Positions 32,654 through 34,814 of a stretch of DNA of 34,814 nucleotides are shown here, in pieces; the stretch's first letter is position 1; every line of letters begins with the position of its first letter. Below the pieces are notes generated by a model. The model saw only the letters and a program-made list of their open reading frames with translations, did no database searches and was not told the DNA's origin. Source of the stretch: Sphaerochaetaceae bacterium (GTDB lineage: Bacteria > Spirochaetota > Spirochaetia > Sphaerochaetales > Sphaerochaetaceae). The position numbers and the translations under genes are program-made. The DNA lies in NCBI GenBank assembly GCA_028700425.1, contig JAQVSP010000006.1, positions 1-34,814 of the forward strand. Reading direction: 5' to 3'.

Positions 32654-34555
32654 ATGAGTGCTTTAGTGAATGCGTTTATTTCGGAAGGCAGTGCGAATTC
32701 CCCCCGGATGAAGACGGATGTCTTTTTCCCGCTGCCCGCCAAAAGCAATGTCTTTACGGGCGCATTGATGGACTGTATTCGATTCATCGAGAGAATCCAA
32801 CTCATGGATGCCGATCTGTGGAAGCTGTTTGTCCATCAATTTCAGCTGAGGAATACGGACGATGCCGATCTCGGTTGGCGGTGTGAATACTGGGGAAAGA
32901 TGATGCGCGGAGGCTGCTTTGTCTGGCAAGTTACGCACGATGCGCAACTGTACGCCGTTTTAGAGCATTCTGTATGCAGCATGCTTTCCGCGCAGGACAG
33001 CCTGGGGCGGTTCTCTACCTATTCTGTTGAAAATGAATTTCGCGGCTGGGACATCTGGGGACGAAAGTATATCCTGCTGGGAATGCAGTATTTCATGGAG
33101 ATTTGCGAGAACAGGGAACTCAACGCGCGCATTCTTTCTGCGCTCTGCCGGCATGCCGACTATATGCTCGAAAAGCTTGGACCGGAGGACGAGGGAAAAC
33201 TGGAAATCAATCAGGCAACCAGCCACTGGCATGGCTTGAATTCCAGCTCCATCCTCGAGCCAATAGTCCGCCTTTACAACTTGACGGGAGAAGAAAGGTA
33301 TCTTGATTTTGCCGCCTATATTGTCAATCGCGGCGGCACGAGCATTGCCAATCTCTTTGAGCTCGCGTATGAGGACAAGCTCGATCCCTGCCAATATCCA
33401 GTTACCAAGGCGTATGAAATGATGAGCTGCTTTGAGGGCTTGCTGGAGTATTACCGCGCGACAGGCATCGAGAAATGGCGCGATGCCGTGCTGCGCTTCG
33501 CAAAACGCGTTGCTCATTCCGACATCACGATAATCGGCAGTGCAGGATGCACCCATGAACTGTTCGATCATTCGTCGACACGGCAGCTGGACGCGTCGAA
33601 CACGATGGTCATGCAGGAAACCTGCGTCACTGTCACATGGATGAAGCTCTGCTTTCAAGTGCTCTGTCTGACGGGCGACGTTTTTTTCGCCGATGCAATC
33701 GAACAGTCCGCTTATAACGCGCTGCTTGGCGCGGTAAATCACGATCAGGTCAAGGAAAACCACGGCTATCCCTTTGACAGCTACTCTCCGCTTCTTCCTG
33801 GCAGGCGGGGACGTGCGACCGGGGGCTATAAAGAGATGGAGAATGGAACAGGCTACGGTTGCTGCGCGTGCATCGGATCGGCAGGCTTAGGGCTTGCGGG
33901 TCTATTCGCCGTTGTCGCAGCAAGGGACGGATTGGCAATCAATACATTCTTAAACGGTTCAGTGACCACAGTAACACCATCCGGGAAGCCGCTTGGCATA
34001 AAGACCGAGACGGGTTATCCGAAAGACCACAATATCAGAATGACGATTAGCCTTCTGCAGGCAGAGAAGTTTTCGCTTTTGATCCGGATTCCGGGCTGGA
34101 GCGAAAGAAACGCTCTGTCCGTCAACGGCGAAACAGTGCCGTGCGAACGCGGGACTTACGCACTGCTGCACCGCGAATGGATCGACGGCGACTGCGTCGC
34201 GCTGACGCTTGATTCCCGCGTCATGGTTGTCCGCCCGGAGGATTATGGCGTCTTGTCGTCGGATGCGCCCTATCTTGCGCTCAAGTACGGTCCACTTGTG
34301 CTCGCGCGTGATGCGCGGCTGCTGGGCGATATTGAGGAGCGCGTAGCCATTGCGTGCCTAAGCGACGGATCTGCGCTTGCGACGCGTGCGCAGAACTCGC
34401 CCTATCCGTGCCAGATTGCCTTTGAGATTATGCTTTCAAACCGAACGAGCATCTGTATGACAGACTACGCATCTGCAGGGAAAACATGGAAAGAGGATTC
34501 GCGCATGGCTGCGTGGTTTCCCGCATCGACTAAAGCCGACATACCAGACTTATAA
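32654..34555 (+). CDS. Beta-L-arabinofuranosidase, GH127 (DUF1680) family, likely acquired
   Basis: Glycoside hydrolase removing beta-L-arabinofuranosyl residues from plant arabinans and hydroxyproline glycans. I choose the ATG at 32654, with GGAGG 8 nt upstream (633 aa, normal for the family); an in-frame ATG at 32546 lacks a site. The GH127 active-site set is present: Glu322 and Cys324 in QETCVTVTW and the Cys403-Cys404 pair in GCCACIGS, matching the Glu/Cys/Cys/Cys zinc cluster with catalytic Cys known from HypBA1. ATSHWHG and YRATG are further family-like stretches. There is no signal peptide, so it probably acts on imported sugars. Codon use is rich in GCG, CGC and CCG, unlike every other gene here. 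The upstream neighbour is fic; no transporter is visible. Confidence 0.88.
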   Translation: MSALVNAFISEGSANSPRMKTDVFFPLPAKSNVFTGALMDCIRFIERIQLMDADLWKLFVHQFQLRNTDDADLGWRCEYWGKMMRGGCFVWQVTHDAQLYAVLEHSVCSMLSAQDSLGRFSTYSVENEFRGWDIWGRKYILLGMQYFMEICENRELNARILSALCRHADYMLEKLGPEDEGKLEINQATSHWHGLNSSSILEPIVRLYNLTGEERYLDFAAYIVNRGGTSIANLFELAYEDKLDPCQYPVTKAYEMMSCFEGLLEYYRATGIEKWRDAVLRFAKRVAHSDITIIGSAGCTHELFDHSSTRQLDASNTMVMQETCVTVTWMKLCFQVLCLTGDVFFADAIEQSAYNALLGAVNHDQVKENHGYPFDSYSPLLPGRRGRATGGYKEMENGTGYGCCACIGSAGLGLAGLFAVVAARDGLAINTFLNGSVTTVTPSGKPLGIKTETGYPKDHNIRMTISLLQAEKFSLLIRIPGWSERNALSVNGETVPCERGTYALLHREWIDGDCVALTLDSRVMVVRPEDYGVLSSDAPYLALKYGPLVLARDARLLGDIEERVAIACLSDGSALATRAQNSPYPCQIAFEIMLSNRTSICMTDYASAGKTWKEDSRMAAWFPASTKADIPDL

Positions 34556-34814
34556 GAAAGTTTGCCAAGCTTCGATTCAGAGACTCTCTCCAGCCTTTGA
34601 CTCATGCGCCGTCTCCATAAACCTAACGCTCCACCACGGCTGATTATCAGGCCGAGCCATGCCCGAAGGAATTTGAGCAGTATTTCAAGGCTCTTGCACG
34701 AAAATGGTGGAATGGGCCTGAAGAGCAATATCCGCAAACATAGTGAATTCTCCAAAAGTGTAGCTTAAACAGAAGGGACGCATCCTGCCATGCTGAATTC
34801 ACCACAAATCCCAA
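34556..34814. other. Tail of the window without a recognised gene
   Basis: About 260 bp after the GH127 stop. Short open frames exist on both strands but none has a ribosome-binding site or a recognisable product. Two GAATTC-containing stretches near the end (GTGAATTC at about 34742 and GAATTCAC at about 34795) form an 8-bp inverted repeat, partly because GAATTC is itself palindromic. No terminator for the GH127 gene was identified. Confidence 0.4.

Noticed and set aside
32960-33763. 267-codon open frame antisense to the GH127 gene
   Set aside because: A shadow of a high-GC3 gene; the sense strand carries the complete GH127 active site.
34465-34755. 96-codon minus-strand frame at the end of the window
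   Set aside because: It overlaps the 3' end of the GH127 gene and shows no motif or ribosome-binding site.
34742-34802. Inverted GAATTC-containing repeat suspected as an insertion-sequence end
   Set aside because: GAATTC is palindromic, so the similarity is mostly automatic, and no transposase fragment is visible.

Overview
The window reads as chromosomal DNA of a spirochaete, probably close to Sphaerochaetaceae or Treponema. This rests on the mix of gene families and gene order (bL25-pth-tilS-ftsH-lepA; tig-clpP-clpX; several proteins I can only describe as spirochaete-like), not on a marker gene, so the taxonomic call is moderate. Genes are densely packed with frequent ATGA-type overlaps and strong Shine-Dalgarno sites. 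I see no rRNA, CRISPR array, insertion sequence or prophage.

Region 1 (1-9472, minus strand) is a long housekeeping run. In transcription order it is a SMUG1-type uracil-DNA glycosylase, ispE, tRNA-Gln(TTG), an alpha/beta hydrolase, ptsI (PTS Enzyme I), then a bL25 promoter followed by rplY, pth, tilS, ftsH and lepA (cut by the window edge). Translation and its quality control dominate the last five genes.

Region 2 (9649-12981, plus strand) holds two consecutive PLP fold-type II enzymes: an unassigned cysteine-synthase-like enzyme and a threonine synthase with a zinc ribbon. A terminator-like hairpin lies between them. A membrane-anchored coiled-coil protein and a strong terminator follow.

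Region 3 (13004-17685) has a flavodiiron protein (minus), tRNA-Leu(TAA) with its own promoter and terminator (plus), an mscL plus membrane-anchored hydrolase pair (minus), and a Na+/phosphate cotransporter with a PhoU-like tail (plus).

Region 4 (17692-25509, minus) is a proteostasis and nucleotide-hygiene run: an unassigned 377-aa protein, rdgB, pepF, tig, clpP, clpX and an NrnA-like DHH phosphoesterase.

Region 5 (25510-34814) is more accessory. It has a possible 79-aa ORF, two tandem paralogous secreted proteins with an H(D/E)DGTW motif, a TetR regulator, UDP-galactopyranose mutase (glf) convergent with a family 2 glycosyltransferase, a YheO/DauR-like regulator, a 0.6-kb AT-rich noncoding stretch, a Fic-family protein whose promoter carries repeated TTAGGCAGA motifs, and a GH127-type beta-L-arabinofuranosidase whose codon use differs from everything else here and which was probably acquired horizontally. 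I found no single convincing new multi-gene system. The best leads are the paralogous secreted pair, the Fic promoter repeats, the structured ptsI leader, and the unassigned PLP enzyme next to threonine synthase.
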